From DASXMX01 sp036794395 (lineage in GTDB: Bacteria; Planctomycetota; Phycisphaerae; Tepidisphaerales; Tepidisphaeraceae): a DNA stretch of 24,240 nucleotides. The stretch is taken from positions 1 to 24,240 of the forward strand of contig DAIRGS010000081.1 in assembly GCA_036794395.1 (NCBI GenBank), given 5' to 3'. The notes under the pieces were generated by a model, which worked only from the letters and a program-made list of their open reading frames with translations, searched no databases and was not told where the DNA came from. The position numbers were made by a program, and so were the translations under genes. This document shows, one piece after another, positions 8,508-18,800 of this stretch (position 1 is its first letter; the number at the start of each line of letters is the position of its first letter).

Positions 8508-8638
8508 GGCACACATGCCTGAGAGCGGCCGCACGAAAAAGCGTTCCATACCGTGAGTTGCGTATCGTAACGCGACGGGCTTGGTATCAACTCGAGCAGA
8601 AGGGTGGGTTATCGGACGATGCGCCTGTCACGGAGGTA

Positions 8639-8923
8639 ATGGCGATGGTGAAAAACCGACTTAACGAGCATAAATATAACGATTGCAAGCGGTTATGTGT
8701 ATCAGTGCTGCGTCGGGACCCGTCAAACGCTGATGCGGATGCCGGGCCAATAAGCAACGCGGGTAGGGAGCAGTTGCCCGCTCCGTAGCACCGAACGGGT
8801 GAGATTCTCACGCGGCAACGTCGATTCCAAGAGGCGCGGACTTACTTCGAAGCCGCGCTAATGCGCGACCCCGACTACGAACCGGCCAAGCAGGCGCTGG
8901 AAACGATTCCGCCGGCAAGCTAA
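8639..8923 (+). pseudogene. TPR-gene remnant interrupted by an in-frame TAG
   Basis: An ATG at 8639 (or 8645, better spaced from GGAGG at 8632-8636) opens a frame reading MAMVKNRLNEHKYNDCKRLC, then VSVLRRDPSNADAD, a TPR-like helical pair. The TAG at 8786-8788 stops it. The same frame then continues without another stop to TAA at 8921-8923, reading GEILTRQRRFQEARTYFEAA and LMRDPDYEPAKQALETIPPA. That second part resembles the C-terminus of the TPR protein at 260-1618 (GAKTYFETALKLDPALEEAREGLRAIPAG). The middle (about 8745-8795) does not look like TPR, which suggests an internal deletion or replacement. The best reading is a decayed paralogue of the 260-1618 gene; a 49-residue expressed peptide is the alternative. 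Confidence 0.6.
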
Positions 8924-8936
8924 CGATAAAGTGAGC

Positions 8937-9227
8937 CTAAGCCACAGCTTCAGCGTATTCTTGCCTGGACTGACCGTTATTATCGCGCACAGAATCGGTC
9001 ATCGTGAGCATCCGGCCAGTTGATTCGGGAGGCGAAGTCTGCACCACCCGGTCAAACTCCTCATTAATTAGCGCCTGGACGGCTCGGAGCTCTTCCTGGA
9101 GCTTCCGCCGTTGATCATTCAGGGCTTGGATCTGCTCATCGATCCGCTGCATGGTCGTCATGCGCCCATGCGCCTTCTGGAAAAGCGCAACCGCTGTTGA
9201 ACTGGTTTGTGAAACGTCGTTAGCCAC
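8937..9227 (-). CDS. Small coiled-coil protein of unknown function
   Basis: 96 residues from a GTG at 9227, chosen because AAAGGAG lies 7-8 nt upstream on the minus strand; an ATG at 9290 would add 21 residues with no such site. The centre (RIDEQIQALNDQRRKLQEEL, then RAVQALINEEFDRVV) has a clear heptad-like pattern, so a coiled coil of about 35 residues is likely. The tail is polar and probably disordered. No signal peptide, membrane segment or known family was recognised. Its start overlaps the stop codon region of the minus-strand ORF 9220-9450, suggesting translational coupling. Confidence 0.55.
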   Translation of the reverse strand: MANDVSQTSSTAVALFQKAHGRMTTMQRIDEQIQALNDQRRKLQEELRAVQALINEEFDRVVQTSPPESTGRMLTMTDSVRDNNGQSRQEYAEAVA

Positions 9228-9450
9228 TGGCCGACTCCTTTCGGTCTGAGGTTCGGGTTGTTCCGTCAACCCACTGGGCAAACACGACATGTGCGGGCAA
9301 GCTGCCCAATGGGATCCAAATGGATCTGTCGGCGTAATAATACAACCCGAAATGCCACTTCACAACCCGCCCAGACGCAGATTCTGCCAATGTTGCAATT
9401 AGGCGGTCGAAAACATTCCGCAACGATTCGCCATCTCCCGGCTTCTCCAT
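9220..9450 (-). CDS. Small hypothetical protein, possibly coupled to the coiled-coil gene
   Basis: 76 residues from the ATG at 9450; only a weak GGGAAAG precedes it. The sequence has a plausible folded core (VVKWHFGLYYYADRSIWIPL, then GSLPAHVVFAQWVDG). The frame is open upstream to 9711, but that part is low-complexity Arg-rich translation over the promoter region of the giant gene and is not supported. Its TAA (9220-9222) lies 2 nt inside the GTG start of the following coiled-coil gene (9225-9227), and that gene's ribosome binding site lies inside this ORF, a typical coupled arrangement. No family was recognised; it may be spurious. Confidence 0.35.
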   Translation of the reverse strand: MEKPGDGESLRNVFDRLIATLAESASGRVVKWHFGLYYYADRSIWIPLGSLPAHVVFAQWVDGTTRTSDRKESASG

Positions 9451-9560
9451 CTTTCCCACGCCGCATGCCACGTGTCTCCGACCACAATTCCCAACCCCGT
9501 GCCGACGACTCAGCCTCGAAAGGGTCCGCACCCGCTTTTCGTCCAAATTCCCCGACGCGC

Positions 9561-9582
9561 CATGTATACCGCATGTATACCG
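9561..9582. repeat. 11-bp tandem direct repeat upstream of a candidate promoter
   Basis: CATGTATACCG occurs twice in immediate tandem (9561-9571, 9572-9582). Each unit contains the palindrome GTATAC. The 11-bp period is about one helical turn and the pair ends 13 nt before the candidate -35 element, so it fits an activator or repressor site. Confidence 0.55.
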
Positions 9583-9595
9583 CCTCAGAAATTGC

Positions 9596-9624
9596 TTGAC
9601 CGCGCCTTTGTGATCGAGTAACCT
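9596..9624 (+). promoter_or_regulatory. Candidate sigma-70-type promoter for the giant gene
   Basis: TTGACC (9596-9601), a 17-nt spacer, and TAACCT (9619-9624). The -35 matches the consensus at 5 of 6 positions; the -10 is weaker. It lies about 215 nt before the ATG at 9839. No better candidate was found closer to the gene. Confidence 0.4.
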
Positions 9625-9838
9625 CATGATGGAGAGTCGAAGAGGGTAGAGAAAATCCAGAGATGCGGCATTCGCGAATCCGTCGCTCTGACAATTCCTT
9701 CCTCGTCTCATACTAGTTTCATCTCGTCGTGTAATACTTAATTTGTTGATGCCGTTGCTGTCAGCGACTTTGCGTGTGCAGAGGGCGACACACCGGGCGG
9801 TTGGCGCATCAGTTTAGTTATCTTTGGAGGAGTGGATC

Positions 9839-12800
9839 ATGTCTCTCCGTTCATTTGGGGACGCGAATAGTCGGAATGGTAACGGCAAAAAACTTCAATC
9901 CAAGAAGGGACGCATTCGATCGGCGTCTCTTTCTGTGATGGAACATCTTGAGCAACGTAAGTTGCTCAATGCCCAGGTATTTCCCACACAACCTACGCTC
10001 GTTGGTGTTCAAAACTCGCCTTTGGCTCCCAGGCCCACTCAAACGTTCTGGGTGAACGGAAACGGAACCAGCGCCGCGTATCAGAACGCGTCTGCCGTCA
10101 CTCCGAACACGGTGAACGACCTTGTGCTCAACGTCACGGCGTTCGCACAGAACTACACCGCGTGCTGCGAAGGAAACAACGGCGGCCAGCTTGGCAACAC
10201 CGGTTCGGTCAACGCCGGTCGGCTTCTCACCAACGGTCTGACTCAAAACCAGATTGGCGGCTTCCCCGCAACTGGGTTCACTGCCGCACAAGGTGACGGA
10301 CTTGCCAGCGATCCTTCTAACGGGTTCACCGTTCTCTCTCAGAACGGTACAGGCGGCTGGTGGCTCGAATACAACCTCGGTGCTGCCCCGGGCGCTACCG
10401 CCAGCGGCACGGGTTATGACATCAGCGAAATCGACGTCATCGCCGGCCACCAGGATTTCCGTACCGGTATGCAGGTCGATATCCAGGTTCAGTTCCTCAA
10501 CGCCAACTCAACCGACTGGTTCTCGCTCAGCAACGGCCGCAACTTCAACTTCACCGCTGACAACAGCGGGACTCAGATCAGTCGCGGCTCCGCTCAGATG
10601 GCCATCGTTAACAACGCTTCCGGCCCCATGGTCAGCAACGTTCGATCCCTTAAGTTCGTCGCCAGCAATAACAATACTTGGTTCCGTGAATTGGTTGTAA
10701 CTGGAGTCGCCTCGCCGAACACTCCTCCTGCTCCTGGACCGATGCCCGCTCCTGTTGCCGCCCCGGATGCACGCCCCGGCGTTATCGACCTTGGTTTCAC
10801 GCTCGCCGCCAATGGCTTCCAGTATTCCATTCAGCGCGCTACCGTCGTGAGTGGCGTCGTGGGTACGTTCTCGCAGGTGGGCGGAACAGTTCAATTCACT
10901 GGTACCGGCAGCTTTGTCGACTCCAACACCGCCGCGGGCACCACTTACGTTTACCGCGTGGTCGCCAGCAATCCGACTTCCAGTTCAACCAGCGCCAACT
11001 CCAACCTGATCGTAACCCCGCCCACCGCCGTCGAAGCTCACTACTACAACATGAGCTTCTGGGAAGGCCCTGTCACGCTCAATCAAGGCTTGGCCATCAT
11101 GAGCGTCAGCAATGGCGGTTCATGGGGCCCCGGTATCCGCGGGTCTCAGGACAGCGCCGTCTTCACCGGCCAAATCACCACCAACGCCGCCGGGACCTAT
11201 ACCTTCTTCAGCAACACTGACGACGACGGTTACCTCTACATCAACGGTGCCCTGGTCAGCTCTGATCCGGGTGGTCACGGCCAGCGCGACGCCGGCACGA
11301 CCTTCGATATCAACGGCACCCCCCAGGGTACCTATATTCCAATTATCCTTCAGGCCGGCCAGCCCTACGACTTCGTGCTCCTCGAGCACAACGGCGGTGG
11401 TGGCGCTGGTGCCAACATCGACTGGGTTACGCCTTCGGCCCCGGCCAGCCGTCAGTTGGTCCCCGCCGGCAACCTCACGCCGCAGTCGTCGCATCCCGCG
11501 ACTCCGACGATCGTGTCCAACACGGTCAACTCGAATTTCGTCAACTTCACGTTCTCGGCTAACAACGACGCGGTTGTCCACTACATCCTCCAGCGCGCCC
11601 AGGTGGGCCCCGACCCGACTGGCTTCGCAACGAACATCGCCGGGACCACCTGGGTCACCGTCAATCAAATCGATCCAGGCAGCAATAGCTACACTCTGAT
11701 CGGCAACGCCATCAATACGGTGACGAACCGCAGCCTGACCATTCAGGATGCCGATCCGATCCCCGGACTCACTTACATCTATCGCGTTGGCGCGGTGAAC
11801 TTCGATGGGGCGGCCTATAGCCCGACCATCCAGCCCACTCTGACTGCCGTGGCTGACATTCAGGGCACCCCCAGCGGCGCGCCTGTCCTCAGCGCCGGGT
11901 CTGACCTGGTCAGCCCACCCAATACCGCCGCGAACGTCAGTTCAACGGCTGACGCGACCGGTCTCATCGCGGGTACCTATTTCGTCAAGTACAGCTGGAC
12001 CAACAACGTGGGCGGCGAAAGCCAGTCCAGCGCCGAACAGAGCATCGTGCTTGCCGCCCCCTCCGACATTCGAGTCGGAATTCCTGTTGCTCCATTCGCG
12101 GCCACGAACGCCAACATCTACATCTCCACCGCGACAAACACCGAGAAGCTTGCCGGTACCGTCGCTGGCGGCGCGACGCTCACCATCGCGACGCTCCCGC
12201 TGTTCTCGGCTAACAAGGTGCCCACAAGCTCTGTTGCGACGCTCTCCACCGTCACGGACTCGACCTCCAGCCTCGCGGCCGGAACGTACTTCGTCGAGTA
12301 CGCCTGGCGCAACTCGGCGGGTCAGACCACGTCCTCCAGTCTTGAACAGACCATCGCGGTTGCTGCCGGCTCGACGAGCGTCAAGGTTCAGGTGCCGTCG
12401 GCTCCGTCCGGCGCTTCGAATGCCAACATCTATATCAGCACTGTCAGTGGCGGCGAGCTACTCGCCGGCACCACTGCCGGCAGCACGTTGGTGATCAACG
12501 TGCTTCCGACCACCACAGCCGCCGCTCCGCTCACCAATACCGCCGGTCTCACACCCGGAACTTACTTCGTCAAGTACAACTGGGTGGATAACTTCTCCAA
12601 TGCGACCGGTAGCAGCCCCGAGAGCACCATCGTGCTCACCGCACCCCTCTCGGATATCCGAGTGGGCGGTTCGGCCCCCAGCAACTCGGCTGCAACCTTC
12701 AACGTGTTCGTTTCGACCACGACCGGTACGGAAAAGCTCGCCGGCAACGTCGCCCGCGGGTCCACCTTCACGATCAATAGCATCCCGACCACGACGGCCG

Positions 12801-15800
12801 CGGCGCCAGCAACCCCGCTGGCGACCTTCACGACCGCTGTCGATGCCACTGGGCTCCCGGCCGGAACCTACTTCGTCGAATACACCTGGACCAACAGCGT
12901 CGGCAGTGAAACCGCCGCCAGCTTCGAGCAGAGTGTTGTTACGACGGGTACGGGCGACCTGGTCGTCACCCTCCCCACGGCACCGGCCGGGGCGGTCAAC
13001 AGCAACATCTACATCTCCAGCACCAGCGGTGGCGAGCGCCTGGCCTCTTCCCAGCTCGCCACGCAGACCGCTGTGATCAAGGGCCTGCCGTTCTCACTGG
13101 CCACCGCCGCTCCGACCAATAGCAACGTGGGTCTACCGGCCGGAACTTATTTCGTCGCGTACACGTGGGTCGGTGATAACACCACCACCAGCGGCGAAAG
13201 CTCCATCGATTACATTGATCCGCAGCCCGCGGTTTCCGGTGGACGCGTTATCAAGTCTGATGAAAAGACGATCGTCCTCACTCAGGCGAGCGATATTGTT
13301 GTCAGCACCTTCGGAACCATTCCGACCGGTGTGGGCAGCGTGAACGTCTATATCGGCACCGCAACCGGCGCTGAAAAACTTGCTGGTAACATCCCCACCA
13401 GCGGCTCCCTGACCATCAAATCCCTGCCGTCCTCGACGCAGCCTGGCATTCCGACCTCGCTGAACAACACGATTGCTGCGGTCAGCAACCCCCCACTGGG
13501 CCCGATCGGGATCCCGCTTCCGGCGAATAACGTGCCGGCTAACTTTGGCGGCGTCGAAATTCACATGTACAACCAGGAGCTCTTCGAGCGGTTTGGTTCG
13601 CCTGCCAACAACAACCTCAACGCTTTTGCCGTCGCTCAGAACGGCTTGGCCACCGAGTACGTCGCTCAGACCACCGTTCAGACGCTCGGGACCTTCCTGC
13701 CTGGCCCCATTGACCGAGACTACGGCCAGCAGATCATCTTCTCCTCACCTCCTCCTCAGTCGCCGGATAACACGCTCTTCCCGGATATTCCGCGCATACA
13801 TACCGAAAGCTTCGCGCAGGCTTTCACGGGTACCCTTACGGTGGGTTCCGGCCCCAACCAGAGCGGTATCTATACGATCATCTCCAACACGGACGATGAA
13901 GGTTATGTCTGGCTGAACGGGCAGCTCGTCAGTGCTGATCCGGGTGGCCACGGCCAGCAGGACGCCAACCCCCTCACTGGGTCAGCCCCCGGCGGTAACG
14001 GGCGCACACAGGACACGATCCTCCCGGTATTCCTCTCTTCGGGTAATACCTATGACCTGGTGTTCTTCATGGGCCAGACCGGCGGCGGCTCGGGCGCTCA
14101 CTTGAAGTGGGTCATGCCCGCGGTCACCAACAACCAGAACGCTGCCGGGGCCAGTAACACCGGTTCGTTCGGTGCAACGATCAACTTGGGTGCCTTTGCC
14201 ACTCCCCCATTCGGCAGCTACAACAACTACACGATCTTCATCACCAGTGGTACAGGTGCAGGTCAGGCGGGCATCATTACCCAATATGACCCCACCAACC
14301 ACATCGCCACGCTCAATGTGACGACCAGAGGCAGTTCGCTGTTGTGGAGCAACGTCCCGGACTCGACCAGCGGATACTCCATCAACTACGTTGAAGCGAT
14401 TCCGATCCTGGGCGATGACACCTTCTCGGGTGGCGGTTTGCAGATGCGCTCGGATCTCCCCAACCAGGGCGTGTGGACCGGTTCCACCAACGCCGGCGGT
14501 GTCGGCACCAGCGTCGTGCGAAACAACGCCCAGTCCGCCGCTCAGAGCCTGACCATCACGTCCGTGTCGGCCTCGGCCGGTGTTACTCTGCAATGGGCCG
14601 ATCAGGGCCTCGATGAACTCTGGTATGAAGTTCAGCGATCCACCGATAACGTGAGTTTCAAGACCGTCGGTACGACTCCGATGAATATCGGTACCACGTT
14701 CACCGATACGACGGCGGGAAATGCCTTTAACAGCCCCACCATCAGCTACTTCTACCGCGTCCGCGGCGTGAACTTCGATGGCGCGGGTGTCTTTACCCCG
14801 GTGATTAACACCACTAACAACGTGAACATCAGTGTCCCGACAATCAATGCGATCGTCCAGGGCAAGCCCGGCAGCGCCGGCCTGATCATCTCGGGCGGCA
14901 GCGTGAATGCCGGCGGCCTTGACATTCAGTACGCACCCGTCGTCAGTGGAACAACCGGTTCCTTCATTGATGCAACTCCGATTGCTCTCCCCGCCAACAC
15001 CTTTGACTTCCAGGTGACCGGCCTTACCCCGACCACGACGTATGTCTTCAAGGTTCGCAATCTGCCCGGTTTCAATAACCCAGTCTCCAACTCCGCCCTG
15101 TTCTCGGCCATTGCCTCCTTCGTCCCCTCGGGTGCAATCACCCCGGAAACCTTCGGGGCTCCGGGAACCGGCGTGGGTGGATTTGCCAGCGCTGGCGACC
15201 TCCAGCTGAATGGCAACGCACGCCTTACGGGTACGGGTGTCCCTCCGGCACCGACTCCAACGACCGCGCTTCTCAATGCCTCTATTAATGACCTGACCAA
15301 TCCGACGGTCCCGGCTGGCATTACGTCCAGCAGTGACACTCCGCAGCCCAGCGTGGCCGCAACGTTGATCACCAACAGTTCAAACCTGGCGCTCTCCAAT
15401 GCCGGTACGTTCTTCCTCGAATACACCTGGGTGACTGCCAATGGCGAAACGCTCCCGCTCGCGGGTGCTCAGATCGCCAACAACCCGGGCTGGGTGTCGA
15501 ACGGTAGCCATCCGGGCATTAACGTCACTTACCAGGTGCCCACCGCGGCCCCGGCAGGTGCCGTCAACGCCAATATCTATATCGGCACCAGCTCCAACAC
15601 CGCCGACGAACTGCTTTCTGGCAACGTTGCCATCGGTGGCACCAGAATCATCAACACCTTCCCGACTGGCGCTCGTAGTGCACCGGCTGCCAGTGGTACC
15701 GGCGTCCCGCCGGCAACCTACTACATTGAGTACTCCTGGCTTAACACGGCTAACCAGGAAACCTTGCCCAGCCCTGAGCAGACCGTTGTCGTCACCTTTC

Positions 15801-18800
15801 CGTCGAACGACATCACCGTGACCCTCCCTGCCGCCCCCGTTGATACTTCGACAGTTCCGTCACGCGTTCTGGCCAACCGAGGTAACATCTACATCGGTAC
15901 CTCGTCCGGGTCCGAACACCTGTCCGCTACTCAGGCCGTCAGCGGAAACACGGCAAGTCCGTTGATCATCCGTGGTCTGCCTGCCACCAGTGCGAAAACA
16001 CCGGTTGCAATTAACCAGTCGGGCCTGGGTCTGGGAACCTACTTCCTGGACTACAGCTGGGTCAGCAGCCAGCCAAATCAGGGTGTTACGGGCGAAACTG
16101 TCCCGAGCCCGCTTCAGACGATCGTCGTCAGCGGCGCCAACACCGACCTTCAGGTGCAGCTCCCGACGTTGCCCGCGGGCGTCGGCTCGGCCAACGTCTA
16201 CCTCGGTTACCAAGTCGCCAATCCAGGCGCGACACCGGTTGCCTTGACCGCAACCACGACCGGGTCGCTGACCGCCGGGACTTACTTCGTCAATTACGAG
16301 TGGTTCACCACCAACCCCGCCGCGACCCTTCCCTCGACAGCCGAACAGACTGTCACAGTGGCGGCGAACGGTGGAATTAGCGTGGTTACTCCGGCAATTC
16401 CTTACGGTGTCGCAGGTGCCAAGGTGTTCGTCGGAACTGCGGCCGGGGCCGAAAGCCTCGCCGGAACTATTTCCGGCAACTTCGCCACGATCCAGACCTT
16501 CACCATCAACTCCCTCCCGACCGCACCGTTGGTCGGATTCGATGCGGCCAACACGACTGGCACCACCGCGCTGACCCGCGTGGGCAGCGGTGGCAGCAGC
16601 ACCGCGGTCACCAACCTGTTCATCCAACAGTTGGCCCTGGGTGGTACGCTCGCCCCGATCAGCAGCCCCGCGGTTGGTACGCTTGTGACCAGCTCCGTTG
16701 CTGATTTGGTGAACCCCATCGCTACGGCCACCGTGACCAATGTCACGGGTGGCGCCGCCGATTCCAGCCTCAACGCAGGTGTGTACTACGTGCAGTACAC
16801 CTGGCTTGCGAGCTCGGGCGGTGAGACCGCCGGCAGCCCCGAGCAGACCGTGACTTTGGGCAGTGCTGGCCTCAACGGCCCACAGTTTATCACGGTTCAA
16901 GTGCCGACCGCCCCAGTGGGCGCCAGCACTGCCAATGTCTACGTTGGCACCGTCTCCGGTGGCGAACAGTTGTCCGGTAATATCGGTTCTGGCGGCACCC
17001 TCAACGTCAAGGGTCTCCCGGCAACCAGTGCCAAGGCGACTCCGACTCTAACCAACGTTGGAATTCCGGCTGGTACCTACTTCGTCGCCTTTACGTGGAC
17101 GAGTGGGAACGGCCTCGAAACTGCCGGTAGCACCGAACAGACTGTTACCGTCAGCAACGTCAGCAATGACCTAATCGTGACGATCCCGACGGCTCCGGCC
17201 GGTGCATCCCAGGCCCGCGTCTACCTCGGTAGCGCATCGGGCAAGGAATTCTTCGCCGGTTCCGCCAATCCGGGTACGTCGCTCACGATCACCACGTTGC
17301 CCACGATCAATGCCAAGATCATTCCGACTGCGAACAGCACCAGCCTCCGCTACACCACGCCGGCTAATGCATTGCAGTTAAACAACAACAACAATGGTCA
17401 GACCGCCAGTGCATTCAACCTCGGTGAAGACATCAACGGCTTCACCACCAGCTTCGACTTCCAGCTGAGCGGCAACATGAGTGCCGATGGTTTCGGCTTC
17501 GTCCTCGAAGACGGCGGTGCCAGAACGAGCATCGGTGGCGGCGGTGGCGGATTGGGCTACTCGGGCATTAACCACAGCGTGGGCATCTTCTTCCAGACCT
17601 ACCTCGGCGGGTCGTTCAACGGCACCGGCATCGGTACCAACGGCAACACGCCCGGAAACTGGATCAATATGAACACCGTGGCCGGCTTGCCGACCGGTGT
17701 CCAAGTCACTGATACGAACCCCACCCAGAATCAGCGCCTGGGCGACATATTCAATGTCAACCTGAGCTACGATCCGAACCTCAAGGTTCTGACCGAAACC
17801 GTGTTCGACAAGACCCTCAAGGATCGCGGCGTGAACAACTCGTTCACGCAGAACTACTCGATCGACATCGTCGCCACGTTGGGTATGCCGGCCGCCTTCG
17901 TCGGATTCACCGGTGGATCCGGTGGAGCTTCCTCGGAGAAGGACATCCTCAACTGGTCGTTCACCACCACAGGTGGCATCGTGACCCTGGATACGATCAC
18001 GGGTACCGCCGGTGTGGACACCATCACCCTCAAGCGTGACGCCAGCGATGCAACCAAGATCGACTGGACGATCTCCGGCAATACCGGCAACTTCCAGTTG
18101 GCGACGAATGACACCAACGGCCTGACTATCAACGGCCTTGGCGGCAATGACATCATCAATCTGGATTACAGCAACGGGAATCCGCTGCCGAACACGATTC
18201 ACTTCAACGGCACGTTCACCATCAACAACCTCAACAACGGCGTCGCAATGGGTGCCGCCAACCCCCTGGCGAACACCAACTTCGAACTTGGCCGCAGCAC
18301 GGTGTTCATCCCTTATGCCGGCGGCCTAGGTGCCAGCACCGCCACTTCAAACCTCTTCCGGAACTACCTTGCCGGCGGGTATAGTGCCGGAGCCTGGACG
18401 GGTGTAGCATCGCCCACGACCGGAGTCATCACCTCGACGCCGGCCAAGAACAATGTCAACCACAACACCGCCATCGGTTGGGCGGATTCCAACGATGGGA
18501 CTGGCATAAACACCGTCCCGAACAGCATTGAGCTGAAGTACACGCTCGCTGGCGACGCCACGCTCAATGGAGCGGTTGACATCTTCGACCTCAACGCCTT
18601 GCTGCCCAACTTCAATGCCGCCGGCAACTGGACCGGAGGCGACAGCACTTACACCGGTACGGTCGACATTTTCGACCTCAATGCCCTGCTGCCGAACTTC
18701 AATACCACCCTGGGTGCACAGTTGACCCCGGCAGTAGCAGCCGCAACTCCAGCCGCTGCAACGAGTTCCACGACGTCAAGCTCAAGCTCGACTTCGTCGA

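Larger units (their letters stand above)
9451..9838 (+). other. Long leader region upstream of the giant surface-protein gene
   Basis: This 388-nt gap holds an 11-bp tandem repeat at 9561-9582, a candidate promoter at 9596-9624, a 10-bp palindrome ATTCGCGAAT near 9665-9674, a short GTGTG/CACAC stem near 9773-9792, and the ribosome binding site GGAGGAG at 9826-9832. If transcription starts near 9631, the untranslated leader is about 200 nt. No riboswitch class was recognised. Confidence 0.5.

Noticed and set aside
9451..9711. N-terminal extension of the small minus-strand ORF to 9711
   Set aside because: Arg/Cys-rich translation over the candidate promoter and tandem repeat, without a ribosome binding site.
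9824..9838. TTG start of the giant gene at 9824
   Set aside because: It overlaps the GGAGGAG ribosome binding site, which is properly spaced for the ATG at 9839.
15860..16900. 346-residue minus-strand ORF opposite the giant gene (and others at 17378-18202, 13982-14593, 9851-10450)
   Set aside because: Antisense shadows of a codon-biased, GC-rich repetitive gene. The + frame has recognisable domains; the shadows do not.
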